From Diploptera punctata (Eukaryota > Arthropoda > Insecta > Blattodea > Blaberidae): a stretch of 64,000 nucleotides of DNA. The number at the start of each line of letters is the position of its first letter. Position 1 is the first letter of the stretch. Position numbers and translations under genes: made by a program. The stretch is from assembly GCA_030220185.1 (NCBI GenBank), contig JASPKZ010007283.1, positions 2,273,679 through 2,337,678 of the forward strand. The letters are read 5' to 3'. Under the pieces are notes generated by a model that worked only from the letters and a program-made list of their open reading frames with translations, searched no databases and was not told where the DNA came from. Shown one piece after another: positions 42,240 to 53,039 of the stretch.

Positions 42240-43195
42240 CGATAATCTTTCTTCTGTCATTCATTTTATAATACCATACCATTTTAATTTTTTAAAGAAA
42301 TACACAATTGAATTTTAAAACTTCAATTTATCTGATCTAGAAATTCCAGCTGAACGCCTTGCAGTTAGGCGTTGGTTTGTCAAGTACTAAAGAAAGAAAA
42401 CCTTGATTTAAAATCTCCTGGTCCTCCAGGTTAGGCGTTTGACGCTCATTTGAAAAAAATATACAGGACAATTAAAAAAACCTGAGAATGAAACGCCGGA
42501 CACACATTACACTTACGGGGAGATTAAAATTAGATTTTTGTAAATATTCACAAATTTGGTTTTTGAGCTTTTAAATATTTTGAAGTATTCTGCACAAATT
42601 AACCCTTAAATTCATAATGTATTCTTTTGGACACATCGGTTGGTTCAATTAATTTAATATTTGAAATAAATCAGAAGAAAACGAGCAAAAATAAACCACT
42701 TAAATGTGTATCTAATTATACAATATACCTAATAACAACAGTTGCACAAGATTTCGTTTTCACTGCGGTCCGCCACATTCAAATACCTATCAGAAGAAAT
42801 TTGTGTTTTGTCAATTTAATGGTTAATGTAAATAATATTGATATATGACCATTTTAAGTAATTTTAATACATTGTTAAAAGTAAGCCTGCATCACTCGTT
42901 TGTCCATTCCAGAAAAAAGAAATTAATTCTGACATGTTTTGGTAATGAAGTTCAAATGTGCCTCATTTTTTAGCGAATTTCTTGTTGCATCCGTTGGTAC
43001 AACTGTTAGCAACAGTAATGGCTGCTTCCTTCTTTACGAGTCACATGTTACTTGTGAAAGTTATTGTTCTTCAAATATTTGTTGCTTCTGTATATTTGTG
43101 AGTTATTGTTAGTAATATTTTGGTTAACTGAGTATTTTCTTTGAATATAATGAAGGCTAAAAGTGCTTTCAAAAGACGTAAGTTCAATTGAAACA
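42240..43195. other. AT-rich DNA, nothing firm
   Basis: No gene is supported. A short ATG frame at 43149 running into a GTAAGT donor at 43178 was noticed but is too small to call. Confidence 0.55.
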
Positions 43196-43198
43196 GAC

Positions 43199-43500
43199 CA
43201 TGGCGGCTCCATGGCGCAAGTTGTTAAACGGTCACCTCTTACCCCTGAGGTCCCGAGATCAAGTATCGGTCACTCCATGTCGGTTTCGTGGTAGACGAAA
43301 CGGAGCTTGGGCAGGTTTTTCTCAGGGTTTCTTCCGTTTCCCTGCCACAAATTTAATTCCACCATTTCTCCATACTCATCTCATCCAGTTAATTTAATTT
43401 CGTTCATCAGTCCCTGTGACAGTGCGTCAGGAGTGGTCGGCCGGCACGCTTGTAGTTCAGAGACCTCTATACATATAGAGGCTTCATCTCATCTCATCCC
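43199..43500 (+). mobile_element. SINE-D, longer copy
   Basis: Starts GGCGGCTCCATGGCGCAAGT (tRNA-like head), with a poor B-box at about 43252-43265, then GGTTTCGTGGTAGACGAAAC, TCCGTTTCCCTGCCACAAAT, and an end rich in TCATCTCATC. It shares head and centre with 10010-10160. Confidence 0.7.
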
Positions 43501-43756
43501 TCGACCTGATCTGAGTTGGACATGAGTTGAGGATATTATTTACTGTAAGACCAATTCTGTTGTTGGAACTAATTTACAAACAGAACAGGTATTGAAAATA
43601 GACATACTTCAACACCTCCAAGCAGTTCGATAAAGAGCATTAGTGATTCTGAAGACAATTATTAAGAATGTAATTAATGAAAAACGTGTAAATATAATAA
43701 TACATTTAGGAATTTTAGGTTTAATTCTAAATGAAATCACATCTTGTAACAACCTC

Positions 43757-43954
43757 CATCCATCCATAGTAATTCTTCCCGAAGGTAGGTCCTTCACTGC
43801 AGTCATAGCATTTTCATGCTATGCTTGCAGTTTTACTAGGGAATTGTAGGTGTGGTAGCTTCCCGTTGCTTTCGACACCGGTGAAGTATGATGATAATGT
43901 TAAGGATGATGATGATGACCATATGATTTCGGGGACCGTTTGAGCCTTAAAGTG
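43757..43954 (-). mobile_element. SINE-A, truncated (head missing)
   Basis: Has the 3' end (ATCCATCCATAGTAATTC), the CATAGCATTTTCATGCTATG segment, GTGTGGTAGCTTCCCGTTGC and the ATG-rich part. It stops at GAGCCTTAAAGT where the Mutator-like pseudogene begins. The tRNA head is absent. Confidence 0.82.
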
Positions 43955-44860
43955 GACTCTAACAACCTGTGTGTAGGAAAATCATCTTGACTGAGAATGT
44001 TGAGAATAGAAACTGTGCAGTTTCTTCTCTGAATATTGAATGTTCTAACTGTGAAATGTGTAGAGACTCTTTATCCATCTGATAAGTGTAAAAACAGTGA
44101 TCTCTTTGAGGCCAATGATAGATACTTCTATCGGCTTAGATGTATAGGGACAGGGTTTACTGCAGGTAACATTTTGTCTGCGGTTTTAATATTGCCACGC
44201 CCCTTACAAACGTATCAAAATACACTCAGTACAGCCATGGAAAAGATGACTAAAGAGGTACGATCTATTAGACGATGAGCCAGATTTCATGTAAATGATA
44301 CAGAACAACTTTAGTGTGTTAGTAACGTTGTGAAGGAAATTGCTGAAAAATCTATGAAATATGCAGTTACAGAAGTAGTTGCTAAAAATGAGGGGTAACC
44401 AATATTGCAATTAGGGTTTGATGGCACGTAGCAGAAAAGGGGTTTCAAATCGAACAATGGAGTTGCAAGTGCAACAAGTATTGATACAGGGAAAGTTCTT
44501 GATGTTGAAATATTATCAGGGATGTACTCTTTCTAAAAAAAATAATGGACATCCAGCTGAATGTAGAAAAAAATGATGGCAGAAGCGGAGAGTTAGAGGC
44601 TGCTGCAGCTGTTGCTACTTTTGAACGTTCCGGGGAAAAGTATGGTGTTCGGTAACATTATTTTCTTGGCGATGGTGACTTCAAAGCCTATGATGCAGTA
44701 TGTGAAAAAAAAAACTTACGGAGAATTTTCCATAGTAAAACTTGAATGTGTCGGGCATGTGCGAAAAAGGTTAGGAAAATAAATGAGGACTCTGAAAAAG
44801 AATTTAGGAAAAACTAAATTATCTGATGGTAAGACTATTTGGTGCCGCTTTACTGATGAC
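43955..44860 (+). pseudogene. Mutator-like transposase pseudogene, 5' part
   Basis: Degraded coding remains with recognisable pieces in order. These include LFEANDRYFYRLRCIGTGF, AGNILSAVLILPRP, MEKMTKEVRSIR, an IDTGKVLDVEILSG segment at about 44490, then VKLECVGHVRKR at about 44738 and KLSDGKTIW near 44820. These match the style of animal Mutator-like transposase domain proteins, which are widespread multicopy genes. Many stops and frameshifts. The sequence is interrupted at 44861 by a hAT element and resumes at 45858. Confidence 0.72.
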
Positions 44861-45857
44861 TAGAGCTCGGACTTCATTGCCGTTTCGCTTTCAAACAGTT
44901 GGCTACACAGGTAGTTATTTCTGTCCCGTGCGCAGTGCCACAGTCATTGGCGTCTTAGCTGTGCTGCTACAAGTATAGTATGCAGTCAAGTCATAATACC
45001 GATCATCACGATCTGATGAATGATTACAACATGCCGAAAACAAACACAAACAAGATGAATTCACTTGTACGTGAGTACGGCCCTGAGTATTTTTGGCTAA
45101 AAAAAGATAAAATATTTTGTAAATTGTGTAACGTAGAGTTGAAGGGGGAGAGAAGAATTTTATGAAGAGCCATTGCAAATCTGAAACACACATTGGGAAT
45201 ATAAAACATAAGCTTGACGATGAAATACAGTCATCTGCACAAGGAGTTTCAGACACTTGTAACCATCGTGAATTTTACAAGGATTTATGCGAAACGATGG
45301 TTTCCGCGAATATTCCTTTCAATAAAGTGCAAAATCCAGCTTAATAATTTTTTGATAAATATACGCGAAGAAAAATTCCTTGTGAAACAACTTTACGCAG
45401 GTATTATTTATCTCCTTGTTATGAAGACGTTATTAAATACATTAAAAATATGATGTACAGTGCACATACTTTTTTGTGTTACATCTTTATTTAAAACTTT
45501 AGGAAGAAAGTAATTGAGCAGAAATAATGAACTTGTTATTTTTTTGTAATAATGTATGCAGCATTGTATTTATAGATGCACAAAGAGAATTAATGTACGG
45601 AAATTATAAATTTGTTTAACTTTTTGTTGTACTGTTGCGTTTAATTTAAAAAGTTGAAATATATTTTACGCAACAAAATAAACTTGTAATCCACAATTAG
45701 CTACTTATTTCATTACCCGCCTATACCACCTGTAAACAGTACAGCACAAATGCCATACTAGTCAGACTGGTGCTACTACACCCCCTACCACTCTCTCATC
45801 AAACAATATTATGTATAGTAAGATTGCACTTAATCTAACTCCAATGTCCGAGCCCTA
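44861..45857 (+). mobile_element. hAT-type DNA transposon, 997 bp, with 8-bp TSD
   Basis: Ends are short terminal inverted repeats: TAGAGCTCGGAC at the left, and GTCCGAGCCCTA (reverse complement TAGGGCTCGGAC) at the right. Exact 8-bp duplication CTGATGAC at 44853-44860 and 45858-45865; 8 bp is the rule for hAT elements. It encodes only an N-terminal BED-finger region and no transposase catalytic core, so it is non-autonomous. It splits the Mutator-like pseudogene and is therefore younger. Confidence 0.9.
44980..45453 (+). pseudogene. BED-finger / CGGBP1-like protein remnant in hAT
   Basis: The first frame (44980-45165) holds FCKLCNVELKGERR; after a frameshift near 45163 the next frame has SHCKSETHIGN, giving the Cys-x2-Cys ... 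His-x5-His arrangement of a BED-type zinc finger. Further on come FYKDLCETMVSANIPFNKV and, after a second frameshift near 45340, a REE-type segment. This order is that of the short CGGBP1-like proteins derived from hAT transposase N-termini. With two frame breaks it is a pseudogene here. DNA binding is inferred from family knowledge. Confidence 0.65.
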
Positions 45858-46480
45858 CTGATGACACTATAGATCTGTTACGGACGTACTATGGGAAAGC
45901 TATCAGGAATTCTAGTGGTGATTTAGAAAACGATTAGGGCAGCAGTTTGGGTCACATTATCCACTTTGCGCCAACAAATGAAAAGCCATTATACAATATG
46001 TGTTCTATATATTGGTGTAAATATTTGAAAGCGGATGCTGTAGGCACAGTGCATAAAAAACTCTTGAAAAAGCAGTAGTATTAGCCAGCAAACCCATTTA
46101 TAATAACGTTGCTAATGCAGAACTTCTTTCCAAGTGTTTGCGTGGAAACGTTAATGAGTCTTTGAATAACATAATCTGAACTCGTGTGAAAAAAATACAT
46201 TTGTGGGGATGGAAACTTCAGAACTAGGTGTCAATAATGCTGTGATTAGTTTTAATAATGGTGATATAGGTAGAATTAGTGTGCTACAATCACCGGCGAT
46301 CAAAATAGTAGAAACTACTGCCAGAATTCTCAAAGAGTTGAACGACTTGAGGATTAAAAAAGCTGGAAAAGCCATGGAAAAGATGACTAAAGATGTACGA
46401 TCGATTAGATGAAGGGCCAGACTTCATGTAAATGATACAGAAGAAGATAAGGATTACATATCAGGTGGACTTTGTCTACC
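45858..46480 (+). pseudogene. Mutator-like transposase pseudogene, 3' part
   Basis: Continues the protein cut at 44860: LRTYYGKAIRNSSGDLEN, a region with EKPLYNMCSIYWCKYLKA, VLASKPIYNNVANAELLSKC and NVNESLNNIIXTRV, then GMETSELGVNNAVISFNNGD and AGKAMEKMTKDVRSIR near the C-terminus. Stops such as the TAG near 45937 and a frameshift near 46190 break it. Joining with the 5' part restores the usual motif order, which confirms that the hAT element landed inside it. Confidence 0.75.
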
Positions 46481-46489
46481 TGTAACGTA

Positions 46490-46702
46490 AGTTTATTATA
46501 TAAGTTTTTACTTAAACTGGTATTTCCGGCAAACTAAAAATTTTCATATAAAAGACCCGTTTTCTGTAAGTGGTAAATGTAGGAAAATGTTTGAGCATGT
46601 ATAGTGCTTACATCTGTTGATATGGAACCACTTTGGCGCTCTTAAAATTTTCGGTAATGTTTAAAAAAATACAAGTTTGCAAAACTTAAAAACAATTAAG
46701 TT

Positions 46703-46749
<47 letters not shown>

Positions 46750-47435
46750 CCAAACTTAAGAAGAAATATAACTCAAAAGTGATTCAGTATACTTTCTAAA
46801 AGCATATCTCAACTGTGTAAAAAATCACATTTTTACCTCAAATAATTTCTGAGAAAATGGGTCTCAAAGTTTTACATTTTAACATTGTTCGGATTAGGGT
46901 TTTAATATCTTCTTACCTTCGCCATATTAGTGACGTGCTACGGATAAAGCGCTAAACATTTCTCGAACAAAGTAATGAAATAAACAAGACTCACTTCAAC
47001 AATAGTGAACACACGAAGCTTGTATGTTTTTGTTTTCATAATATCTATCCAAACAACTGACCCACATATGACTATATCATCAATCAACAAATTATACAAC
47101 TTTTGAATTTCTGCTCTGTAGGTAGAGAGGAAAAAAAAATTGTAGATACTCCATGATGATTTCCTAACGATGCCCGGAATCTACTTATCCCGATCTTCTT
47201 GGCATCAATGAGCTGAGATACTTAAATTGTTATTGTAAGTTATCGGTAAATGATAGATGTATGCTGTCGCGAATTTTTTGTTGGTAGATCCTTTTGAGAT
47301 ATTCAATTTTGTGTACACTAATTTAGTGTATTTGGTATGGTTTAGGCATGGACTTTGAGGAAAGGAGAAGAGAGCAGGATAACTTCTAATGAAATAAGAT
47401 TCATGAGATAAACAGCATGATATACCAAATGGGAT
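46490..47435. other. AT-rich DNA with a (TA)n tract
   Basis: No gene is supported. A TA microsatellite lies at about 46707-46747. Positions 47185-47211 match 56214-56240 in reverse complement over 27 bases. Confidence 0.6.
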
Positions 47436-47439
47436 CACA

Positions 47440-47700
47440 AACGCAATGATGATATCTTAAGGAACTATATTTGGAACCGGTCATTGAATACATACATAGA
47501 TACCAGATAACTGTATGAATCATTTGCGTCAAATGAGTTCAGAGTTTCCAAGGCCATGCTTCGTTATAGTCCAACAGGGAAGAGATCTCTGGGCCGTCCA
47601 AGGAAACGCTGGATACAAAATTTTCAGTGAGATTGTAACAGGCCTATAGGCCTAAGACTTGGTTAGATGAAGAAGAAGAAGTTATGGTTTAGGCAGCATA
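47440..47700 (+). mobile_element. LINE-C 3' fragment
   Basis: The end of a LINE protein is recognisable in one frame (phrases RMSSEF-like and TGKRSLGRPRKRWIQNF near 47575-47625), followed by a stop and a GAA-repeat tail at 47670-47685. The GRPRKRW motif is common at the C-terminus of insect LINE ORF2 proteins. Only about 250 bases remain. Confidence 0.65.
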
Positions 47701-47891
47701 AGCCATTTAAGCGTACAATTGGAACTTTTTTAGTGCACCGATGCACTTTTGTTTTTAAATCCGGCACTAGAGTACGCAGGAAAATATGTTATATATGTTA
47801 ATTATCCCAGAAAAAAAATTATTAAAAATAAAAATAAAATCGTTTAAGTAGTTTTTGAGTCCATAAAGGACAGACAGACAGACTGACTCAC

Positions 47892-47927
<36 letters not shown>

Positions 47928-47943
47928 ATAAAGCTAAATATAC

Positions 47944-48257
47944 GGTAAAGTAAAAGTAAAGTAAAGCGATCCCACAACAGACCCGTAGGCCCTTGGGGTA
48001 GTAGGAGGTTAAGGCTCCCACTTTTTCTAGACAATCGACACTTTATGTCAGCCGGGTTGTCAGCCCTGCGTGACGGCCGCCTTTACCCCCAGAACAAGCG
48101 TCTGGTACTCATTTCCGTTAGAGGCTGAGTCGACCCCAGGGCCATAGTGCCGCCAGAGGGTTTGGGTCAGTTTAAAAATCCTGACCCCAACGGGACTTGA
48201 ACCCTCGACCCTCCGGCTTGTAGCTCAGTACCTTAACCACTACGCTACGGCGTACCC
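47944..48257 (-). mobile_element. SINE-G, tRNA-derived
   Basis: On the minus strand the right end reads GTAGCGTAGTGGTTAAGGTA (A-box) and GAGGGTTCAAGTCCCG (B-box). The body contains GGTAGTAGGAGGTTAAGGCT and CAGCCGGGTTGTCAGCCC, and a GTAAA-rich tail lies at the left. A copy lacking the head sits at 49992-50202. Confidence 0.8.
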
Positions 48258-48337
48258 CCGCTAAATATACGGTATTACACAAAAATACATTAAATAATCA
48301 ATTGAGTTGGTATTTACTTGATGAAAATCCATATCCA

Positions 48338-48673
48338 TTAATTAAATAAAAATAAATCGTAGTTTTATTTGATTTTCATATTTATTAAGATATAATTCAG
48401 TGACAGCTGTTTTGGTACACTGTACCTTCTTCAGACATGTTAAATTATGAATTGTGTTCCTACTGATCTAAGCAACAATACAATAATATTTATTTGTTAA
48501 ATTTAAAAATTTAAATAAATATTGTTGTATTGTTGCTTAGATCAGTTGGAAGACAATTCATAATTTGTTAACAAGTCTGAAGAAGATACAGTGTACCGAA
48601 ACAGCTGTCAATGAATTATATCTTAATACATATGAAAATCAAATAAAATTACGTTTTATTTTTATTTAACTAA
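48338..48673. repeat. Foldback element, copy 2
   Basis: Imperfect palindrome of about 335 bases, arms about 160 bases: left ACAGCTGTTTTGGTACACTG and CTTCTTCAGAC, right GTCTGAAGAAG and AGTGTACCGAAACAGCTGT. The inner arms pair over GATCTAAGCAACAATACAA. Same family and same left flank as 40134-40494. Confidence 0.88.
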
Positions 48674-48684
48674 GGAATACATTA

Positions 48685-49145
48685 TATAGGCCTAATGAAA
48701 ATGGGAATTGAGGGAAACTGTGAAGAAGTGGCCGAATTCAAATAACTACGAATAATAATTAAAACCTGGAATGAGGTACAGAAATAAATTAAATATTGGC
48801 ACAATTCCGAAAATGCATACTCTATTATTCATTACAAGGACTCTTGTCATTCCAACTTGCTAAAAAAAGCATGAAACCGAAAGTATATAAAACAGTTACT
48901 CTGCTTTCAGCAGGACATGTGGTAAGATTGGGGAATGAAAGAGGGGTATTAAAATTCGTTATAGGAAAAACAGTGTGATATCGCCCATCTTGTACCCAAA
49001 GAATGCGGTGGGAGTATAACATAAATGATTTGAGGAAGGTAAATTACACAGGAGATGATTGGAAAACTTTAGTTCAGAATAAGGATGTATGGAATATTGT
49101 ATTCGCACGGCCATGATTTCGATAGTGCCAGTGAGTTAGGTCATG
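48685..49145 (+). mobile_element. LINE-A 3' fragment with internal deletion
   Basis: Matches 30565-31225 in order (GAAGTGGCCGAATTCAAAT, AAACCGAAAGTATATAAAAC, then GCAGGACATGTGGTAAGAT, AAAGAATGCGGTGGGAGTA, AAGGATGTATGGAATATTG, TTCGATAGTGCCAGTGAGT). The part between the thumb region and the GHV motif is deleted. No intact frame. Confidence 0.88.
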
Positions 49146-49149
49146 TAGT

Positions 49150-49770
49150 CTTACGACTAGAAGTTCTCTTTACCTGTCTTCCCTTAATCTCATAATTTGT
49201 ATTAATAAAGACTTGTGTTTTCCTTACGTTGATGTATGCGATGTGTCCATTAACTTGATACCTGGTGTTTGTGGAGGTGGTTGTCCCCAGACGGTGCTCA
49301 TGTGTTTATGCATGAGGACACAACATACCTGTTAGCAGTATACCACATAACATTACTATTCACCACAATACTCGCTACCACAAGAACGAGAGCGTTACAA
49401 CAAAAGTATTCATACTTTGAAATATTACCACAGTCTTCTCTTGCACCATAAAATAAGCAAAAAGTCTGTTTCGCAAAAACTCCGTAAACCAAGCTAATTC
49501 CGAAATAATTATAATTTATGATCTCATTTTTCTGATATTCGAATATATTTTTCTTTTGTCAATTTCCAATACATCCAGTTACGTTGTAAAAAAAAAGGGG
49601 AAGCCAATAGAGAGATTACAAATGTTCCGCTTTACGTAATACCATACTTATAATAGTCCATTTTTTTTTTGTTAACGAACTAAACCTTGTTTTTTTTAAT
49701 CCACGGCTATCGGTCTAAGACGAGTATGGTTCGAAAAAAATATGGCCGCTAGACCATTAACACAACCACA
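49150..49770. other. AT-rich DNA, nothing recognised
   Basis: No gene or repeat identified; ends in a short (TA)n run at about 49774-49792. Confidence 0.5.
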
Positions 49771-49802
49771 AAATATATATATATATATATATGAATGACA
49801 AA

Positions 49803-49916
49803 ATAAGAAAAATAAATGCCTGGACGGGATTTGAACCCGGACCAATGAGTTAATATCTCAGTGCTCTACCACTTACACTACCAGGCGAATCCAGAACAAA
49901 CATTTATTTTTCTTAT
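49803..49916 (-). tRNA. tRNA-like sequence inside a perfect 16-bp inverted repeat
   Basis: On the minus strand a cloverleaf-like sequence runs from about 49884 to 49814. It has a 6/7 acceptor pairing (GCCTGGT with the CCAGGC end), a D-arm with GTGGTAGAGCAC, an anticodon arm with a 7-base loop ATATTAA (U33 present, nominal anticodon ATT), and a T-arm CCGGGTTCAAATCCCG. It is enclosed by ATAAGAAAAATAAATG (49803-49818) and its exact reverse complement (49901-49916). Stem mismatches, the unusual anticodon and the palindromic flank favour a tRNA pseudogene or tRNA-derived mobile element over a working tRNA. Confidence 0.55.
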
Positions 49917-49991
49917 ACATATTCTCTATTATTACCAGATGTAGCGGGAACTCGGTCTCCATTTCCACCTAGCAGCTACTATAACAAGTAA

Positions 49992-50202
49992 GCAAATTAA
50001 AGTAAATTGATCCCACAACAGGTCCGGAGGCCCTTGGGGTAGTAGGAAGTTAAGGCTCCCACTTTTTCTAGACAATCGGGACTTTACGTCAGCCGGGTTG
50101 TCAGCCCTGCGTGACGGCCGTCTTTACCCCAGAACAAGCGACTGGTACTCATTTCCGTTAGAGGCTGAGTCGACCTCAGGGCAATAGTGCCGCCAAAGGG
50201 TT
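49992..50202 (-). mobile_element. SINE-G, truncated
   Basis: Same body as 47944-48257 (GATCCCACAACAGGTCCGGA, CAGCCGGGTTGTCAGCCC, TAGAGGCTGAGTCGACC), ending at GCCGCCAAAGGGTTTA without the tRNA head. Confidence 0.85.
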
Positions 50203-50284
50203 TAGTAAGCTAATTAAAGAGAATATTTTTACTTTATAGCAGTGGCGCTTTTTCGATGTTATAATTAAATCATTTTGACATTGA

Positions 50285-50285
<1 letters not shown>

Positions 50286-50324
<39 letters not shown>
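50286..50324. repeat. (TA)n microsatellite
   Basis: About 19 TA units. Confidence 0.95.
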
Positions 50325-50328
<4 letters not shown>

Positions 50329-50399
50329 TGGCTCATTTCCGTTGTCTAGTATAATCGATGAAGGTATGTATTCACTTCTTTTTTATATTTCCCCTCACA

Positions 50400-50690
50400 A
50401 CATCCTTAATATCCCTCCATTCCTTCAGGATTCGTGGAATTTCGGTCAGTATGGGACCGGTTCCCGCCCATCATCGTGATGAATTTGGGTAGCTGTAATA
50501 AGCAGCTACTCCAGATTTGGGAAAATCAGCTATGACGGGTGGGGGAACTGACATACTGGCTACATGTCACCCTTATATTGGCAAGATGATCGTCCATCCA
50601 TGTGATAACATATATGGATGTGAGCCCAGTTGCACCTGGTAATCCAAGGACTTTCTAAGCCTCTCGTACCATATAGGGAAAATGTATGTG
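50400..50690 (+). mobile_element. SINE-F, head missing
   Basis: Body matches 37720-37930: GGAATTTCGGTCAGTATGGG, GGGTAGCTGTAATAAGCAG, GGGGGAACTGACATACTGG and CAAGATGATCGTCCATC. The tRNA-like head is not recognisable. Confidence 0.75.
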
Positions 50691-50694
50691 TTAA

Positions 50695-51930
50695 TAGTTT
50701 ACTATTGATAAGGCGAAAGTCCACATTTTGTCCAAAACGAGATATTTATCACATTGTCATTTATAAACATGGACCTAAGTAGTATTAAAAAGTCTCATGA
50801 TCCACTGTGAGAATTTAAAACTCAGTTATTTTATTGTTTATTTTGTAATGAGTTCACGTCCAAGATTTTTTGTTTTTGTTTTTTTTTTGTGAACAGTTTA
50901 AAATTTCAGACATGTGAAAGGTGCCATTTGAATAATAAACTATTCATATATAATAAACGCTCTAGCGGCCACAATTTTACGTTTTATCAAAATTAAACTT
51001 GGAATATAACAAACAAAATAATAATTATGTTTGTTAACCACCAAAATCGAACTCTTAGATGTAGGAGGTCATTGAAACGAAAATTTAAAAATCGTCTTAA
51101 TGGACGAAATTTTTGATGATGTTTAAGGAAACGGAAAATCTGCTATTAAAATATAACGAGGATGATATTTTCAAAAATTCGAGAAATTCGACAATTACTA
51201 GTGGGGATTTACCTAAAACTCGAAATTAAAAATCACTCACTGCTTTCACTGCGGTCCGATACTTTTAAATAAGCTGGCATTAGAAATGAGCTTCTCCAAT
51301 TTAACAAAACAATTATATATTATTTAAAGCAGCAAAATTTGGCTTGTTAAGGTGTTTGCTTGTTTCGTAGATTCTGCGGACGGAATTTGCCATTGTTGTA
51401 TCTATAATATTTGGAATGTAGAATATGATTTAATTGTAATTTCGAAAAATTATATTTCTTTTGTATATATATAATATTCAATAAAATTTGGTTTTGAAGA
51501 GATATTTAATGTATTTTTATTAAGAGCTGATATATATAAATGTGAATGTATCCTTAAATATCGTTAACATTAATCAGATAACCTCCTTATTTATTTATTT
51601 TTTACTTGTTGCATTCTATCCGTCTTTACAACAAACATTACTTAATACATTTTAGAGAAAGAACATTTTTTTTCATTTCATTAACTAGATTTATGTAGAT
51701 ACGTTTATGTGCCACTTGCCACTCGGGCCAGAGTGACAGAAAATATCGGGACAGGAATTTAAACTATGGATCACTTTCACACTTTTTTGACCACGCAAGG
51801 ACATGGAGGGCTTACCCGAATAAGTAACCAGCTCAATTTCAGGTCCTCCTGGGAGACAACACCACATTAAGACGAAACACACCATTCAAACACAATTCCT
51901 AATACATATAGTCAATTTAATAATTATGAT
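50695..51930. other. AT-rich DNA, nothing recognised
   Basis: About 1.2 kb with no supported gene, RNA or repeat. Confidence 0.6.
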
Positions 51931-52092
51931 TGTATTGGCAGATAGTATTCGGGGACTGTTTCAGCTTTAAAATTTCCTGTAATTTGTCTTATAGGTGTGG
52001 AAAAAAAACGAAGAAACTTGAACTGACCAGGGATCGAACTCGGTCCACTGCGTACAAGGCAACGACGCTATCCCTAGACTACAGCCGTGAAT
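51930..52092 (-). mobile_element. SINE-A head-proximal fragment, diverged
   Basis: Contains GGGACTGTTTCAGCTTTAAA, the TTGTCTTATAGGTG body and, at 52025-52085, a diverged tRNA-like head (GGGATCGAACTCGG, GGCAACGACGCTATCCCT). The 3' half is missing. This diverged head is the local sequence closest to the 80-bp satellite unit. Confidence 0.8.
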
Positions 52093-52186
52093 TCAGCAGA
52101 AGAATATGAAATATTAAAAACAACTAACTAATTAATTCGCACTTGTCCAATGCGACCGCCCGAAAATAAGTTCTTCGTATATCATT

Positions 52187-52660
52187 ACTTACTTACTCAC
52201 TGGCACTATCGAACCCGTAGGTTCATGGCCGCACGGACATAAGCTCTCCATACATCCCTATCCTGAGCTAATGCTTTCCAATCATTCCCTGTATAATTTA
52301 CTTCCCTCAAATCATAGTTAATGTTATTCTCCCACCTCATTCTAGATGTACCAACTGGGCGTTTTCCCTCAGGCTTTCATACAAGAAGCTTCCATGCAAG
52401 TCTTTCATTCCCCATACGTGCAACATGTCCTGCCCATCGCAGTCTACGAGATCTTCGTATTTCCTTATCCAGAGATATTCCTTTCACATCATTCGTCTCC
52501 CTCAAATTCTCTCACCGCATTCATGGCCTACCTATTGGCTCCTTTCCCTTTGGCGTTCCTAAAATAAGTTTTCATTCCCGTCTTTCAATTCCCTTCGTGT
52601 CACATGTCTTGGCCTTACTACAAGACTTACCTTTTCATATTATATCAAGCTTCTGTTAAA
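52187..52660 (-). mobile_element. LINE-A 3' fragment with internal duplication
   Basis: Starts at its TTAC-repeat tail (52187-52200), then CTCACTGGCACTATCGAACC and CTCTCCATACATCCCTATCC, the reverse complement of 31140-31225. The coding part appears twice in partly shifted copies (52320-52470 and 52510-52640), so the fragment carries a local duplication or two nested pieces. Confidence 0.82.
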
Positions 52661-52689
52661 CATGAAGTAGCTCACTGTTATCTGGTTGT

Positions 52690-53035
52690 AACTATTGACA
52701 CTTTTTATCTGTCGTCTGCACAATTTTAAAAAATAATTTAATTCCCAAAACACTCGTCATATTTCCATCTCTCATATGGAACACAATTTTCCAAAAAAAC
52801 ATCGTTATTTAATATGGGAGGGCAAATAACCTGAAGGGAGAATTACTGTGTGATTTAATGAGTGCGGTGATTAACCCACACAGTTCATTCAAATCTAATT
52901 TATGATTTAATTATGGAGGAGAATTGGACGATGTGATACATTTTACTCGTGACGCAGTCCTATCGACCTCCCTGTTTCTCATATATTCTTTTTATTCATA
53001 AAGTGTAGGATTTTCATCCTGTTTATTTCCAAAAT
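52690..53035. other. AT-rich spacer, nothing recognised
   Basis: No supported feature. Confidence 0.5.
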
Positions 53036-53039
53036 CACT

